DNA from: Sedimentisphaerales bacterium
GTDB lineage: Bacteria > Planctomycetota > Phycisphaerae > Sedimentisphaerales > SG8-4
DNA: 16,924 nt
Assembly (NCBI GenBank): GCA_016932895.1
Contig: JAFGCA010000173.1
Span: forward strand, 1-16,924
Reading direction: 5' to 3'
Shown here: one piece after another, positions 5,787 through 13,349 of the stretch
How the letters are laid out: every line of letters begins with the position of its first letter
How positions within the stretch are numbered: position 1 is the stretch's first letter
Position numbers and translations under genes: made by a program
Notes under the pieces: model-generated
The model's database searches: none
Told to the model about the DNA's origin: nothing
What the model saw: the letters and a program-made list of their open reading frames with translations, nothing else

Positions 5787-8700
5787 ATGATCCACAGAAC
5801 CGCAGCAGTCAACCTCAGACGATGTTTCTCCTGTCTGGCCCTGGTGCTCGCGCTGGGTGCCGGCGGTGTCTCCGGCGCCGAGACGCCGGCCGAGCCCACC
5901 TTGCGCCTGCTCTCGGTCAGGCCGACCGTCCTGTTCGCGGGCGAGCCGGACAAACTCCTGCAGGTCGTCGAGCTTACCCTCGAGAATACCGGCGAGCCCA
6001 TTGCCGCCGGGCTCGAGGTCAAGATCGGATCGGCTACGCAGTCCGTCCTGCTTGGAACCGTCGCAAAGGGCAAGTCCACGATCCAGATTCGCGTGGCGGA
6101 TACGAGAAAGCCGGCCTCGGCGGAGTTTGCGCTCAAGACCGGGGACGTCACGCGCGACACCAAGAAGATGCTGTGGAACCCGCGCCGGCACTGGACGGTC
6201 TACTTCGTGCCGATCACGCACCACGACCTGGGCTACACCGACACCATCGAGAACGTGCTGAACCGATACGACGGTTTCTACGACGACGTGCTGCGCTTCT
6301 GCCAGGAGACGGACGACTGGCCCGAGGCGGCGCGCTATCGTTACACTCTCGAGGGAGGCTGGTCGATCAAGCATTTCGTGGCGAACCGGCCGAAGGAAGT
6401 CGTCGACAAGCTCGCCGGCTACCTCAAGTCGGGCCGGATCGAGATCGGGGCGCTTTTCGGCAACGAGATCAGCGGCCTTTGCGGGCACGAGGAGCTGGTT
6501 CGGCTGGTGTACCCGGCCTTCCGCTTCAAGCGGGCCTACGGCGCCGACATTCGCACGGGCTCGATCACCGACGTGCCCGGCCTGAGCTGGGGCCTGCCCA
6601 CCGTGATGGCGGGCTCGGGCGTGAAGTACTTCTTCGCGGGCCTGCCCACCTACTTCGAGTGGGGCCGCAACGACATCCACACGTTCTGGGACGAGAAGGC
6701 CATCCTGCGCCACGGCCGGCCCGACGCCTTTCGCTGGCAGGGACCGGACGGGCAGACCGTCCTTCTCTACTACCAGGGCAGCTACGGGTTCTTCAAGCGC
6801 GTCATCGGGCCGGATTCCTATGCGGAGGTCCTGGACTACCTGCCCGGTGCGCTGGCCGAAATGGAAGAGAAGAACTCGCCCTTCGACGTCATGCGCTACA
6901 TCCACAACGGCGTCGACAACTACCCGCCCGACGTCCGGATCAGCCACATCGTCAAGGAATGGAACACCCGGTGGGCCTACCCGAAGCTCGTCGTCGCGAC
7001 CAACTCGATGTTCTTCGAGGCGCTCGAAAAGCAGTGCGCCGACGTGCGGACCTTCCGCGGCGAGCTGCCCCACACGGACTATGCGGTCGGTGCGCTATCC
7101 ACGGCCAAGGAAACGACCATCAACCGCCTGACGCACGACAAACTGCTCACCGCCGAGAAGGCCGCGACGGTCGCCTCGGTCGTTTGCGAATCGGCCTACC
7201 CCGCCGAGAAGATCTCCCAGGCCTACGACGACATGCTGCTGTACGACGAGCACACCTGGGGCAAGGACTACCCGGCCGGCGAGCTGCAGGACTGGGCCTG
7301 GAACGAAAAGAGTCACTACGCCTACAAGGCGGCCGGCTTGGCGCAGTCCGTGCTGTCCGAAAGCCTGCGCGCCATCGCCGGCCAGGTCGGCCTCGACGAG
7401 CAGCAGCGGCACATCGTCGTCTTCAACCCGCTGGCGTTCGAGCGCACCGACGTCGTCCGCGTCACGCGCTTCCCGCCCGACAAACCGTTCGACCTCATCG
7501 ACGACGAGACTGGCAAGAAGGTTGCCTATCAGCTCGTCGAGCTGGACGGCCCCCTGGCCCCGACGCCCTACGCGCCGCAGCGCTGGGGACGCGGACAATT
7601 CGAGAGGCACGAGCTGTTCGATCTGGTCTTCGTCGCCGATGGCGTCCCCTCCATGGGATACAAGACCTACCGGCTCGCCAGCAAGGAAGAGACGCCGCGC
7701 TTCGAGACCGGTCTCTCGGTCAACGGCAACGTCATCGAGAACCGCTTCTTCAAGGTCACGCTCGACCCGCAGACCGGCGGCATCGCCAGTCTCTACGACA
7801 AAGACCTGTCCCGCGAGCTGATCGACTCCAACGCCCCCCACAAGCTGAATCAGCTCGTGGCCAAATGGGTCCAGACCAGCAAGACCGAAGGCGCCGCCGG
7901 CGCCGAGGTCCGCCTCGGACAGCGCGGGCCCATCTATGCCAGCCTCCTCGCGCACGGGTCCGCGCCGGGGTGCCCGCAACTGACGCAGGAAGTCATTCTC
8001 TATAACGATATCAAGCGGATCGACCTGCACAACCGGGTCCTCAAGGACACGACCCCCCTGCTGGAGATGTACTTCGCGTTTCCGTTCCAGGTCGACGAGC
8101 CGCAGTTTCGCTTCGAGGGCTCCAACTCGGTCATCGAGCCGCTGCGCGACCAGTTCCCCGGCTCCAACACGAACTACTATTCCGTGCAGCACTGGGCGCA
8201 GGTCTCCAACGCGGGCACGGGCGTTACACTCTCGCCGGTGGAGTCGCACCTGCTGGAGTTCGGCGGTCTGTGGCCCTGCTACGTCTCCCAGGCACACCAC
8301 GGATTCACGGCGCCCGATTTCGGCCAGCCGTTCGTTACCGCCGAGCAGATGAGCAAAGGCCATGTCTACTCGTTCGTGATGGACAGCAATTTCCGTACGA
8401 ACTTTCAACCGGTTCAGCAAAGTGACATTCTGTTCCGCTATTCGCTGACCAGCCACGCCGGGCCGCAAACGAATAGTCAATGCCGCGACTTCGGCTGGGC
8501 CGCGCACAACCGGCTCATCGGACATCTGGTCTACGGCCGCAAGGAAGGACCCCTGCCCCGGCGCTCCAGCTTCTGCTCGCTGGATAAGCCCAACGTCTGG
8601 CTCGTGACGATCAAACGCGCCGAGGACGGGGCCGGCCTCATCGTCCGGCTGATCGAGACCGAAGGCAAAGAGACGACCGCCACCGTGGTCTTGCCCCACC

Positions 8701-8831
8701 TGGCGATCGAGAAAGCCTGGCGAACCAACATCGTGGAAGAGAACCTCGCTGAACTGACCTGCGCCGAGCACACCATCGCAACGCCCGTCCGGGCCTTCGG
8801 CATCACGACGCTTCGGCTCGTGTGCCGGTGA
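5787..8831 (+). CDS. Secreted glycoside hydrolase family 38 alpha-mannosidase-like enzyme (1014 aa)
   Basis: GH38 enzymes are zinc-dependent retaining alpha-mannosidases. A signal peptide (residues 1-30, ...GAGGVSG/AET) predicts export. Residues about 35-125 form a beta-sandwich-like N-terminal domain. The catalytic domain then begins at VPITHHDLGYTD, where H145 and D147 match the first zinc pair. TGSITDVPGLSWG follows, with D262 in the nucleophile position, and later PHTDYAVGAL, which matches the HHDAVTGT region holding another zinc His. The last 400 residues look like the beta-rich GH38 C-terminal domains. AAGGAG lies 7 bp before the ATG at 5787, and only 10 bp separate it from the upstream stop codon, so it is the second gene of an operon. 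The linkage targeted is unknown; GH38 relatives in gut and marine bacteria act on mannans and N-glycans. Confidence 0.88.
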   Translation: MIHRTAAVNLRRCFSCLALVLALGAGGVSGAETPAEPTLRLLSVRPTVLFAGEPDKLLQVVELTLENTGEPIAAGLEVKIGSATQSVLLGTVAKGKSTIQIRVADTRKPASAEFALKTGDVTRDTKKMLWNPRRHWTVYFVPITHHDLGYTDTIENVLNRYDGFYDDVLRFCQETDDWPEAARYRYTLEGGWSIKHFVANRPKEVVDKLAGYLKSGRIEIGALFGNEISGLCGHEELVRLVYPAFRFKRAYGADIRTGSITDVPGLSWGLPTVMAGSGVKYFFAGLPTYFEWGRNDIHTFWDEKAILRHGRPDAFRWQGPDGQTVLLYYQGSYGFFKRVIGPDSYAEVLDYLPGALAEMEEKNSPFDVMRYIHNGVDNYPPDVRISHIVKEWNTRWAYPKLVVATNSMFFEALEKQCADVRTFRGELPHTDYAVGALSTAKETTINRLTHDKLLTAEKAATVASVVCESAYPAEKISQAYDDMLLYDEHTWGKDYPAGELQDWAWNEKSHYAYKAAGLAQSVLSESLRAIAGQVGLDEQQRHIVVFNPLAFERTDVVRVTRFPPDKPFDLIDDETGKKVAYQLVELDGPLAPTPYAPQRWGRGQFERHELFDLVFVADGVPSMGYKTYRLASKEETPRFETGLSVNGNVIENRFFKVTLDPQTGGIASLYDKDLSRELIDSNAPHKLNQLVAKWVQTSKTEGAAGAEVRLGQRGPIYASLLAHGSAPGCPQLTQEVILYNDIKRIDLHNRVLKDTTPLLEMYFAFPFQVDEPQFRFEGSNSVIEPLRDQFPGSNTNYYSVQHWAQVSNAGTGVTLSPVESHLLEFGGLWPCYVSQAHHGFTAPDFGQPFVTAEQMSKGHVYSFVMDSNFRTNFQPVQQSDILFRYSLTSHAGPQTNSQCRDFGWAAHNRLIGHLVYGRKEGPLPRRSSFCSLDKPNVWLVTIKRAEDGAGLIVRLIETEGKETTATVVLPHLAIEKAWRTNIVEENLAELTCAEHTIATPVRAFGITTLRLVCR

Positions 8832-8851
8832 GGTTTCCCCGGCGCGAGTCG

Positions 8852-9364
8852 TCAGCGGCGGCGGCGAGGCGTGCGCAGCAGCATCAAGGCGCCGGCGGCG
8901 AGCAGGGCCGCGGTGGCCGGTTCGGGGATGACGCGGACGAGCTGCCCGCGAATCTCGCCGTCCGGGTAGGCCTCGGTGTGGATGTTCACGTACCACAGAT
9001 TGTCCACGAGCTGGGCTTCCTGCGTGTCGCTGATGACGGCCGAACCGATGATGGGGTTGGTGGTATGGTCCAATGTCACCTGGGGTCCGGCGTTTTCGCC
9101 CGGTTCGGCGGGCCCGTGAAAATGCGCCATGGTCGGAACGTCCGTCAGCGCGCTGTAGACGATGCTCCACTCGATGGTGTTGGTTTCGGTGGTCAGGCGC
9201 AGCCAGCCGGCGCCCACTCCGTCACTGTCGACCTCCGTCCCGGCTACCTGGTCGGCGTTCGGCGCCATGGTGAAGTAGAAATCGACCAGGCCGGCTTCGG
9301 CGCTCGCAGACAAAAGGAGAGCCGCAAAGGCCACAATGATAGCAGTAGAGGCGCTGCCTTTCAT
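8852..9364 (-). CDS. CHRD-domain protein with PEP-CTERM sorting signal (170 aa)
   Basis: The protein has an N-terminal signal peptide (residues 1-24, ...SASAEA). A CHRD domain (about 27-143) follows with the signature segments AHFHGPAEPGENAG and VNIHTEAYPDGEIRGQL; the domain is named from chordin and is common in bacterial exported proteins. The C-terminus is a PEP-CTERM signal: VIPEP (145-149), a hydrophobic stretch and RTPRRRR. This implies processing by an exosortase/archaeosortase-like system and surface delivery. Two consecutive ATGs lie at 9367 and 9364; the second has better spacing from AAAGGAG and is used here. It converges on the GH38 gene, with 20 bp between the stop codons. A promoter candidate lies at 9428-9456. 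The biological role is unknown. Confidence 0.88.
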   Translation of the reverse strand: MKGSASTAIIVAFAALLLSASAEAGLVDFYFTMAPNADQVAGTEVDSDGVGAGWLRLTTETNTIEWSIVYSALTDVPTMAHFHGPAEPGENAGPQVTLDHTTNPIIGSAVISDTQEAQLVDNLWYVNIHTEAYPDGEIRGQLVRVIPEPATAALLAAGALMLLRTPRRRR

Positions 9365-9427
9365 CATCACTCCTTTCCTTCCTGTACGGGTCCGGCGGTA
9401 CGAACAGAACCCGCCAAACTTACTGCT

Positions 9428-9456
9428 ATCATAGTGTCCGCCGAGTGAAAAAGCAA
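9428..9456 (-). promoter_or_regulatory. Sigma70-like promoter for the CHRD/PEP-CTERM gene
   Basis: On the minus strand TTGCTT (9451-9456), 17 bp, TATGAT (9428-9433). The -10 box is good and the -35 box matches only in TTG. The leader would be about 57 nt. Confidence 0.42.
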
Positions 9457-9547
9457 GACAAAATCCCCCGCACCCGGCTCCCGCGCCGCAGGCCCGGAGG
9501 CCCTGTCGTTCACGTAACCGCTTGTCCAGAAGGCAGTTACCCTGCAT

Positions 9548-9609
9548 GGTGGGTCCTTGACCCACGCGTTTGTCCGGGCGCGTTTTTCCGCGTGGGTCAA
9601 GAACCCACC
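9548..9609. repeat. Long hairpin repeat, possible terminator of the beta-helix gene
   Basis: Arms 9548-9568 and 9589-9609 pair at 20 of 21 positions (inner parts GACCCACGCG / CGCGTGGGTC). The flanking CCTG and CAGG extend the symmetry imperfectly. The loop is 20 nt. The hairpin begins 29 bp past the stop codon of the minus-strand beta-helix gene and could end its transcript, although no U-tract follows directly. Sequences of this GGTGGGT...ACCCACC type recur between genes in several phyla. Confidence 0.72.
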
Positions 9610-9637
9610 CTACAGGTTCCAAGGCACCGGGAGCCGC

Positions 9638-11635
9638 TTATTCCTGTAGTGCCACGGCGTCCATTTCGAGGATAAAGAAGTCGGCGCTGCCGGGCGGCGG
9701 GGTTGTGTTTCCCCGGATTTGCACCGAATCACTCTTGAACGTCAGCGTCAGCTCGATGGCCGTTTCGTTAGCCCCTTCGCCGGTGAAGCGGATCGAGCCG
9801 TCCTGCTCGATCGAGCCGGCCAGCGCGGTCATGTTCAGTGCCTCGCCGACGTCCAGCGTGCGCGCGGGCGGACCCGCGTAGGTGCCCACGGCGTCGACCT
9901 CGGAGAACCAGGCCGTGCCCGCCGTGAAATCGACGCTGAGTGTGAACTGCCCCTCAATAGCATGGGGCCAGTGGACGCCCGCAAATCCGCCCGTCTGGAA
10001 CAGCGTGCTCAGCCCGGGAACGAACGTAAAGACGTTCGTCGTCGAGACCGGACCCACGTCCGACTTGCTGGCCTTGGCGGTGCCCCCGTAGGCGCCCATG
10101 TTGATGATGCCTCCGTTGGGGAAGGGCTCGGCGCCCAGGCGGCTCTTCGGGTCACCGGCGTCGATGCAGGGGCTGGCCACGTCGTCGGCAACCCAGCTCT
10201 CGTCGTTCGGGTCCCAGCGTCCGATGCGCGACTTGAGGTGGTAATCGCCCGCGATCCAGAGATCGTCGTTGGGATCGTCCGGGGTGTCGTTGGCGTCCCA
10301 GAAGCCCGGCTGCGCGAAGCGCGGATCGGCGTCGATGTTTCCGACGCCGGGCCAGCCGCCCTGGATGCAGCTGTAGCTGATCGCCGGCCCATCACCGAGG
10401 TGCAGGAAGGCCGTTGCATCGGGGTCCTCGTTCCAGACGATGCAGTTATGCATAACGGGCACGCCGGCGGCCAAACCCGCCCCCTCGGGTGAGCGGTTGT
10501 CCGCGAACGTGCAGTTGGTCAGCTTGGGGCAACTGTCACAGAAGTTGTACATGCCTCCGCCGCTGCCGGTGGCCACGTTGCCGGCCAGCAGGGACCCGGT
10601 CACGGCCACGGGCGCCGCCGAGTCGTTGTAGATGCCGCCTCCTTCATAGCTGATGTTGGCGGTGAAGGTGCAGCCGGCGATGGACATGGGGCCGTGAAGG
10701 TTGTAGATGCCGCCCCCGCCCGTCGGCGCCCTGTTCCCGGTAAACGTGCAACCGGTCAGGACATGTCGGGTCTGGTAGCCGTAGAGCGCGCCGCCCTGTT
10801 CCCCGGCCACGTTGCCGGTAAAGACGCAGTCGTTGGCGTCCACGCCGCTGGTGAAACTGCCGACGGCGCCGCCCCGATACGTGGCGTAGTTGCCGATGAA
10901 AGCGCACTTGACCAGGGTGATCTGGCCCCGGCTCTGGTTCCAGATCGCCCCGCCGTCGGCCAGCGCCCAGTTGCCCTCGAACGTGCAACGTTCGAACGTG
11001 GGCGTGCCCTCGGAGTTGAAGACCGCGCCGCCGTAGCCGCCCTCGCGGCCGATGGACTGGTTGGCCCGGAAGCTGCAGTCGATCACCGTCGCGGCGCTGC
11101 CGTAGCAGCTCATGCCGGGGCCCGACCACCCGGCGCCCCCGGTGACGGTTACGCCATCCAGGACGGCGGTGGCGGCGTTGAACGTCGAGGTCACGACGAC
11201 CTGCGCGTTGTTGGTGTAGTTGGCAAAGTCCGGACCGTCGTCGCCGGCCAGATCGCCGCTGAGAATCGTCTCGTGTGCCGCGATGTCCCGGGCGTCCGGA
11301 TCGACGGCCCCGGCGCCGGCGTAGCCACCGGCGATCGAGACGTAGTCGAGCAGCTCGAAGGTCGCATGGACGTCGCCGGGCGATTGGCCCTTGCCCTGGT
11401 CGGGCCGGTATACGCCGCCGGCCACGCGAATCTCGGCCCCGCCCTTCACGTCGCGCGCCCGGGCCAGGGCGTCCTGGAGATACGGGTGGGCGCTGGCCCA
11501 GCTCGCGCCGTCGTTGGCGCCCGCGGCGTCGGCATCGACGTAGATGACCGCCGCCCCGGCCGGCAGGCACAGCGCCGCGACCGCGAAAAGTAGACAGATC
11601 GCCCGCAGACTGTGTGAGTTTCGTGCTTTCATCAT
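9638..11635 (-). CDS. Secreted right-handed parallel beta-helix repeat protein (665 aa)
   Basis: A signal peptide (residues 1-28, ...LCLPAGA) is followed by VIYVDADAAGANDGASW, the usual opening of planctomycete and Bacteroidetes surface beta-helix proteins. Repeats of about 25-30 residues then run to about residue 400, with recurring units such as CTFTGNRAPTGGGGIYN, CTFEGNWALADGGAIWN and CVFTGNVAGEQGGALYG. These are the coils of a parallel beta-helix. The end of the helix is marked by CIDAGDP and NMGAYGGTAKASKS. A further C-terminal domain of about 130 residues (from about 540) is beta-rich and lacks a PEP-CTERM or other known sorting tail. The start is ATG 11635, with GGGAGG 8 bp upstream. 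The protein is likely extracellular, binding or cleaving polysaccharide or acting as an adhesin; no catalytic residues can be assigned. Confidence 0.87.
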   Translation of the reverse strand: MMKARNSHSLRAICLLFAVAALCLPAGAAVIYVDADAAGANDGASWASAHPYLQDALARARDVKGGAEIRVAGGVYRPDQGKGQSPGDVHATFELLDYVSIAGGYAGAGAVDPDARDIAAHETILSGDLAGDDGPDFANYTNNAQVVVTSTFNAATAVLDGVTVTGGAGWSGPGMSCYGSAATVIDCSFRANQSIGREGGYGGAVFNSEGTPTFERCTFEGNWALADGGAIWNQSRGQITLVKCAFIGNYATYRGGAVGSFTSGVDANDCVFTGNVAGEQGGALYGYQTRHVLTGCTFTGNRAPTGGGGIYNLHGPMSIAGCTFTANISYEGGGIYNDSAAPVAVTGSLLAGNVATGSGGGMYNFCDSCPKLTNCTFADNRSPEGAGLAAGVPVMHNCIVWNEDPDATAFLHLGDGPAISYSCIQGGWPGVGNIDADPRFAQPGFWDANDTPDDPNDDLWIAGDYHLKSRIGRWDPNDESWVADDVASPCIDAGDPKSRLGAEPFPNGGIINMGAYGGTAKASKSDVGPVSTTNVFTFVPGLSTLFQTGGFAGVHWPHAIEGQFTLSVDFTAGTAWFSEVDAVGTYAGPPARTLDVGEALNMTALAGSIEQDGSIRFTGEGANETAIELTLTFKSDSVQIRGNTTPPPGSADFFILEMDAVALQE

Positions 11636-12278
11636 TTTCCGATCCTCCCTAAGGTACTCCTCTCGATACGATGGACAATGGCCCCCGAGGCGTGAATGGC
11701 ACAGACCCATCCGGGACCGCCCGATAGGCAGTATACCAAAGGAGACTGCCCGCGTCAACTTCCACCGCGAAACGCGCCGCAGAAACACCCCCACGCCCCC
11801 GGCGGCACCCTGGTTCACGACAGAGACGCAGAGGACACACAGCATGGCGCCTAACTCCTTTTTCAGGCCACACTTACATACCCCATTGACATCTTGGCCG
11901 CATCACGCCCGAGTATGCAGAAGAAAGCATCTCCCCGCGACGGCTTTCGAACCGCGAAATACTCGCACCGCGCGCAGAAGACATTCCGCCACAGGGGCCT
12001 CAGAGACCACAGGGCGAATCGCCATCGATGCTTTCCTCCACTTGACGCGTAGCGAATGAGCGCAGAAAGCAGACGAAGCGCCTGCCCGTTGTTTTCCTTG
12101 CCCCACGCGTCCGTCCCGGCCACAATGCAACCAACGAACGCCAGGCCAACAGCGCCCCTGAGGTCGAAGAACCGTACGACGATGATCGAACCGCCGGGGA
12201 CGCAGAGGAGAAGAGAGAAATAGAACCACAGGTCTCGGGGCACGGACCCCGATCTTGAAGCCGAATGCGGAGTCTATC
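11636..12278. other. Intergenic region without a supported gene
   Basis: Apart from the promoter at 11730-11758 the region shows no convincing coding sequence. Bases 11816-11842 (ACGACAGAGACGCAGAGGAC and onwards) resemble the 'cagagacgcagaggacac' dispersed sequence often found between bacterial genes. Open frames across 11863-12243 have no recognisable protein character. Confidence 0.45.
11730..11758 (-). promoter_or_regulatory. Strong sigma70-like promoter for the beta-helix gene
   Basis: On the minus strand TTGACG (11753-11758), an exact 17-bp spacer and TATACT (11730-11735), each matching the consensus at 5 of 6 positions. The predicted start lies near 11723, giving a leader of about 88 nt before the ATG at 11635. 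Confidence 0.65.
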
Positions 12279-12488
12279 ATGACCATCGTAAAAGTAGGCG
12301 ATTGCACGTACATCAACGTGGACCGGATGACCTACGTCGAGCCGGGACGCAAGGGAAAACTCGTCGTCCATTTCGCCGTCGGAGGCGGCGACGTCGCCGG
12401 CCCGTCCTGCCGCATGACGTTGGAGCAGGACGAGGCCACACGCTTCCAAAAATGGCTCGACACCCACAGCCAAACCGCCTCGGGTTGA
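12279..12488 (+). CDS. Small protein of unknown function, 69 aa
   Basis: The ATG at 12279 has GGAG 7 bp upstream and is preferred over an in-frame ATG at 12255. The product (MTIVKVGDCTYINVDRMTYV onward) alternates short beta-like stretches with charged turns: KGKLVVHFAVGGGDVAGPS in the middle, then an amphipathic helix EQDEATRFQKWLDTH. It has no signal peptide or membrane segment, so it is cytoplasmic. The pattern suggests a small folded domain, and I have an impression of related short planctomycete proteins, but I cannot name a family. It is a single-gene unit, convergent with the GNAT gene; 57 bp separate the two stops. Confidence 0.62.
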   Translation: MTIVKVGDCTYINVDRMTYVEPGRKGKLVVHFAVGGGDVAGPSCRMTLEQDEATRFQKWLDTHSQTASG

Positions 12489-12545
12489 CGCCACAAGTTC
12501 TTCGCCGGTGGCTGTCGCTAATCATCTTCTCGGCCGGCGGGTCGG

Positions 12546-13046
12546 TCAGCCGGTGGCCGCGAAAGCCTCGTGGTGCGTCGCGGTGCCTCGCGCCTGCCTG
12601 GGACCGAACGCCAGTGCGAGGCAATATTGCTGCGGGACATTCTCAACCGTCAGGTCCGGGACACATTGGAACCCGAACCGGTTGTAGTATTCCGGGGGGC
12701 CGACGAGAACGCAGCCCTCAGCGCCCAGGGATTGCAATTGCGACAGTCCCTCACGAACGAGCGCCTGGCCGATGCCCTGGCGTTGAAAGGCGGGCAAGAC
12801 CGAGATCGGGCCGAGCCCGTACCAGTTGCGGCTGCCGTCGGAAATGGTCACGAGCGAGAAGGCGATGTGACCCACAACGGTCCCGTCGATCTCCGCGACC
12901 AGCGAAATCGTCAGGGCGCCGGCGGCCCGCAGGGCATTGACGATGAACTGCTCGGTCTGGTGGCTGATCGGATGATTCTGAAAGGCCAGTGCGGTAACCT
13001 CAAATATCGCCTCAATATCCGAGTCTCTTTCGCTGCGGATCATCAT
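12546..13046 (-). CDS. GNAT family N-acetyltransferase (166 aa)
   Basis: GNAT enzymes move an acetyl group from acetyl-CoA to an amine. The protein opens MMIRSERDSDIEAIFEVT, the usual first strand and helix. The acetyl-CoA binding motif A is at residues about 80-100 (ISVLPAFQRQGIGQALVREG, with QRQGIG as the pyrophosphate loop). GPPEYYNRFGF (116-126) is typical of the YhbS-like predicted acetyltransferases. Substrate is unknown. Start choice is uncertain: GTG at 13052 or ATG at 13046 or 13043 are all possible. ATG 13046 is used because GGA lies 8 bp upstream. It is transcribed divergently from the pectate-lyase-like gene. Confidence 0.9.
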   Translation of the reverse strand: MMIRSERDSDIEAIFEVTALAFQNHPISHQTEQFIVNALRAAGALTISLVAEIDGTVVGHIAFSLVTISDGSRNWYGLGPISVLPAFQRQGIGQALVREGLSQLQSLGAEGCVLVGPPEYYNRFGFQCVPDLTVENVPQQYCLALAFGPRQARGTATHHEAFAATG

Positions 13047-13254
13047 ATTCACATTCCATTCTCACGTGTCATGGTCAGCAGCCGACGGACCGAATCGACT
13101 GCCAGGCGGCGTGTATACTACGGTCACATCCCCCGGCACGCAAATGGAGAAGCGCGAAGACGAACGGGCACAGCGACGATCGCCGGCTGCGGGCAGCTTT
13201 GAGTCGGGCCTGGACGGCGGGCTCGAACGCGGCCGCCCTCGCGCCGGCGCAGCA

Positions 13255-13283
13255 TTGATTGTCGATCGCGGATGATGGATAAT
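13255..13283 (+). promoter_or_regulatory. Sigma70-like promoter for the pectate-lyase-like gene
   Basis: TTGATT (13255-13260), an exact 17-bp spacer, and GATAAT (13278-13283; 5 of 6 consensus matches). The leader would be about 60 nt. The divergent GNAT gene starts about 210 bp away, and I saw no clear promoter for it in this spacer. Confidence 0.55.
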
Positions 13284-13349
13284 TCGGATCGGTATGGATT
13301 TGTGTCTGCGACGAGTGAATGTGAAGGGAAACACGGAGGAATCTTTCAA

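Noticed and set aside
5667..7073. Long open frames antisense to the serine hydrolase and GH38 genes (also 7095-9170 minus).
   Set aside because: They are shadows of the high-GC third-codon positions of genes with clear motifs; their products are low-complexity (R, V, D, E rich) without a start context or recognisable domain.
5822..8005. 727-codon frame in another plus-strand frame of the GH38 gene.
   Set aside because: Arginine-rich translation, typical of a frame-shifted high-GC gene; the GH38 frame has the zinc-binding and nucleophile motifs.
11863..12243. 126-codon minus-strand frame with a hydrophobic N-terminus, and overlapping frames to 12494.
   Set aside because: No start context, no motif, and overlap with degraded intergenic sequence and with the opposite-strand 69-aa gene.
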